DNA from: Reichenbachiella ulvae
Lineage (GTDB): Bacteria; Bacteroidota; Bacteroidia; Cytophagales; Cyclobacteriaceae
DNA length: 64,000 nt
NCBI RefSeq assembly: GCF_025833875.1
Contig: NZ_JAOYOD010000001.1
Span: 3,658,001 to 3,722,000 of the forward strand
Direction: 5' to 3'
In this document: positions 62,074 to 64,000 of the stretch, one piece after another
Numbering within the stretch: the first letter of the stretch is position 1
How the letters are laid out: every line of letters starts with the position of its first letter
Notes under the pieces: model-generated
Database searches by the model: none
What the model was told of the DNA's origin: nothing
Seen by the model: the letters and a program-made list of their open reading frames with translations, nothing else
Translations under genes and position numbers: made by a program

Positions 62074-63150
62074 CTACAGCTTCGTTGTTTTATTCAAAAG
62101 ATAGAAGTCCAAAATCGTCAGGGCTGCCATGGCTTCTACAATTGGCACTGCTCTAGGAACAACACATGGGTCATGTCGACCTTTGCCTGAGACCGTCACG
62201 GTGTTGCCATCTTTATCCACAGAATCCTGATCTCTCATGATGGTAGCCACTGGCTTGAAGGCCACATTGAAATAGATGTCTTCACCATTAGATATACCCC
62301 CTTGAATTCCTCCAGAAAGATTGGTCAGGGTTTTGATCTTACCATCCTTGTTTTCAAACTTATCATTGTGCTCCGAACCTTTCATTTTGGCTCCTTCGAA
62401 ACCACTGCCGTACTCAAATCCCTTAACAGCATTGATCCCTAACATAGCCGCACCTAATCGGGCATGCAACTTGTCAAACACAGGCTCGCCCAATCCTACT
62501 GGCGTACCCTTGATCACACAACTAACTACTCCGCCGATGGTATCCCCTTGCTTTCTGATGTTGTTGATCAATTCGATCATTTGATTCGCCACTTCGGTAT
62601 CAGGGCATCTTACGATATTGCTTTCCGTCAGGCTAAAATCTAGCTCAGTGTGAGATTTCTCAGTTTTAATATCACCAGCCTGACTTACATAGCCAAATAT
62701 CTCTATGTCCAGCTGCTTCAATGCCAGTTTGGCAATCGCTCCTGCAGCCACTCGGGCAGCTGTCTCGCGAGCAGAGCTACGCCCTCCGCCTCTATAGTCA
62801 CGAATACCGTATTTTTCCTGATAGGTATAGTCTGCATGAGAAGGACGAAAAGAATCGGCGATATGCGAATAATCTTTACTTTTCTGATCAGTATTAAAGA
62901 TCACCATCGACAAGGGGGTACCAGTCGTCTTACCTTCGAAAATACCACTTAGGATTTCGAATTCGTCTGGCTCCTTGCGCTGTGTAGTGATTTTAGATTG
63001 TCCCGGCTTTCTTCGGGTCAATTCAGATTGGATGAATTCCATATCGACTTCTATCCCTGCAGGACATCCATCTATAGTCACGCCTAATCCTCTTCCGTGC
63101 GATTCTCCAAATGTGGTGATCTTAAATGCAGATCCAAATGAATTGCTCAT
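62074..63150 (-). CDS. aroC: chorismate synthase
   Basis: 358 aa. AroC converts EPSP to chorismate, using reduced FMN, in the last step of the shikimate route. Signatures are the N-terminal [20 protein letters not shown] (about 12-31), [20 protein letters not shown] (about 119-138) and the C-terminal [17 protein letters not shown] (about 328-344). His17 in GESHG is catalytic. It is separated by 76 bases from the BatD gene. Confidence 0.96.
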   Translation of the reverse strand: MSNSFGSAFKITTFGESHGRGLGVTIDGCPAGIEVDMEFIQSELTRRKPGQSKITTQRKEPDEFEILSGIFEGKTTGTPLSMVIFNTDQKSKDYSHIADSFRPSHADYTYQEKYGIRDYRGGGRSSARETAARVAAGAIAKLALKQLDIEIFGYVSQAGDIKTEKSHTELDFSLTESNIVRCPDTEVANQMIELINNIRKQGDTIGGVVSCVIKGTPVGLGEPVFDKLHARLGAAMLGINAVKGFEYGSGFEGAKMKGSEHNDKFENKDGKIKTLTNLSGGIQGGISNGEDIYFNVAFKPVATIMRDQDSVDKDGNTVTVSGKGRHDPCVVPRAVPIVEAMAALTILDFYLLNKTTKL

Positions 63151-63226
63151 TTATTAATGTTTAGTCTATCGAGGGCTTCCGCCGCTCGTATTAGTGAAGT
63201 GGGATGTTGTTTTGGTCTTTCCGAAT

Positions 63227-64000
63227 CTATTTTTTGAACATGATAGCAACGGTGAGTCCAATGAGCGCAAAAATAATAACATTGATGACAGTACGCAGGT
63301 TTTTGCGACTATCTAACGACACTAGTGAATTATTCTCCATAATCATGGTGTCATAAAAGCTCCCCATGTCATTGGACATGATCGATTCGTTCTTTTTACT
63401 CTCCCCAGTTACATTCAGTTTCACCTCAGATTTTAGCGTATCATATTTTTCGGTTCGAGTATTGAAGTAAATCCAATTGAAATACTCGCCCATGTCAAAA
63501 GTGCCCGGCTCATTAGGGATTCCATAAAAACTAAAAGACTTTCTACCTCTGACTTTCCCGTTGCTGCGACTGATATCCTGCTTTACATTGGGAGGAAAGA
63601 GGTCAAAATTTTCGTCGCTGTTCAACTCTATGTCATTGATTCCAGAAATATTCCCCTCACCTACTATGCTAAATTCATAGTTAAAACTATTGCCAGTCTG
63701 TAGTTGATCAGAGCTGATGCGCTCCTCCAGGCGATAGTCCCCGACAGCCACTCTTTCTTTCAGCGGGTGGTCAGGCATTTCTTTGATTGTGACTTTTTTA
63801 GGTTTGGAATTAAAAGTCACCAATTCCTCTTTCTTATTTCTCCCGAAAAATGTCCGCTGCTTGGCCACCTGATACTTAATGATCTCCAAACCTACTTTAG
63901 GGATTTCAATGGTCTCATTGTTGAGTGGATAGAAAGTTGCCTGATAAATTTTGAACTGGTTGTACTTCTCCCCATTGATGGTGACAGGCTCTCCTGTGAT
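63227..64000 (-). CDS. BatD-like oxygen-tolerance protein, 5' end outside window
   Basis: The last 257 residues are present; the frame is open to the right edge, so the N-terminus and signal peptide are missing. Its start at 63889 is not a real start, since the preceding 37 codons are in frame (PVTINGEKYNQFKIYQATFYPLNNETIEIPKVGLE). BatD signatures include beta-domain repeats (GDYRLEERIS, then FNYEFSIVGEGNISGI) and a C-terminal TM helix (VINVIIFALIGLTVAIMF) before Lys-Lys. It works with the BatA/B aerotolerance MoxR-type VWA proteins, presumably outside the window. Confidence 0.8.
   Translation of the reverse strand: MTGEPVTINGEKYNQFKIYQATFYPLNNETIEIPKVGLEIIKYQVAKQRTFFGRNKKEELVTFNSKPKKVTIKEMPDHPLKERVAVGDYRLEERISSDQLQTGNSFNYEFSIVGEGNISGINDIELNSDENFDLFPPNVKQDISRSNGKVRGRKSFSFYGIPNEPGTFDMGEYFNWIYFNTRTEKYDTLKSEVKLNVTGESKKNESIMSNDMGSFYDTMIMENNSLVSLDSRKNLRTVINVIIFALIGLTVAIMFKK

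Overview
The window is a 64 kb chromosomal segment of a Bacteroidota bacterium, most likely a marine Cytophagales-type organism (the phylum is well supported, the order is inferred). The evidence is phylum-typical: several TAnnTTTG-type promoter boxes with little Shine-Dalgarno sequence, frequent TTG/GTG starts, many short lipoproteins, a PorE-like OmpA lipoprotein, DUF2851 and DUF5723 proteins, a SiaC phosphoprotein, BatD, and a type II glutamine synthetase. Genes are dense on both strands. I see no rRNA, tRNA, CRISPR array, intact transposon or prophage.

Layout. 1-7.5 kb (minus strand): edge lipoprotein, lspA, ileS and an RND/MMPL exporter. 7.6-10.5 kb: two TerB-like paralogues, a CaCA cation/Ca antiporter and an NTF2-like lipoprotein. 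10.7-15.2 kb: FtsX-type ABC exporter with its ATPase and a membrane LytTR regulator, divergent from an orphan ExbB/MotA-like protein. 15.3-20 kb: panD, a GDSL esterase lipoprotein, an AGCS symporter, then an overlapping minus operon (5-FTHF cyclo-ligase, YpdA, DUF4269). 20.2-21.8 kb: ECF sigma factor, an 85-aa single-TM protein and a TonB-like protein. 21.9-25.6 kb: an ammonium module of GSII glutamine synthetase, a porin and Amt. 26-33 kb: YraN, acyl-CoA ligase, nucleoside phosphorylase, a PglD/NeuD-like acetyltransferase, a polytopic membrane protein, DUF2851 and a LOG-type protein. 33-39.4 kb: ABC exporter, TerC/Alx protein, PorE-like lipoprotein and SiaC. 39.4-46.6 kb: exported DinB-like protein, radA, feoAB and a membrane-anchored MutS-like ATPase.

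46.6-48.3 kb is the only clearly accessory stretch: an AT-rich orphan gene, a 5'-truncated gene remnant and a 41-bp tandem repeat array. 48.3-64 kb returns to core functions: purK-purE, a secreted lipoprotein plus DUF5723 pair, an orphan HisA-like TIM barrel lacking the first catalytic Asp, an RprXY-like two-component system, YjjG nucleotidase with an ArsR regulator, envelope proteins, lipB, Nfu, a DAACS symporter preceded by a perfect 16-bp palindrome, aroC, and a BatD gene leaving the window.

I found no complete, plainly novel multi-gene system. The best candidates for something undescribed are the HisA-like protein, the LytTR / orphan ExbB-like / ABC cluster, the sigma / mini-membrane protein / TonB cassette and the 41-bp repeat array. 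All positions are read from the sequence. Family names come from motif recognition without database searches.
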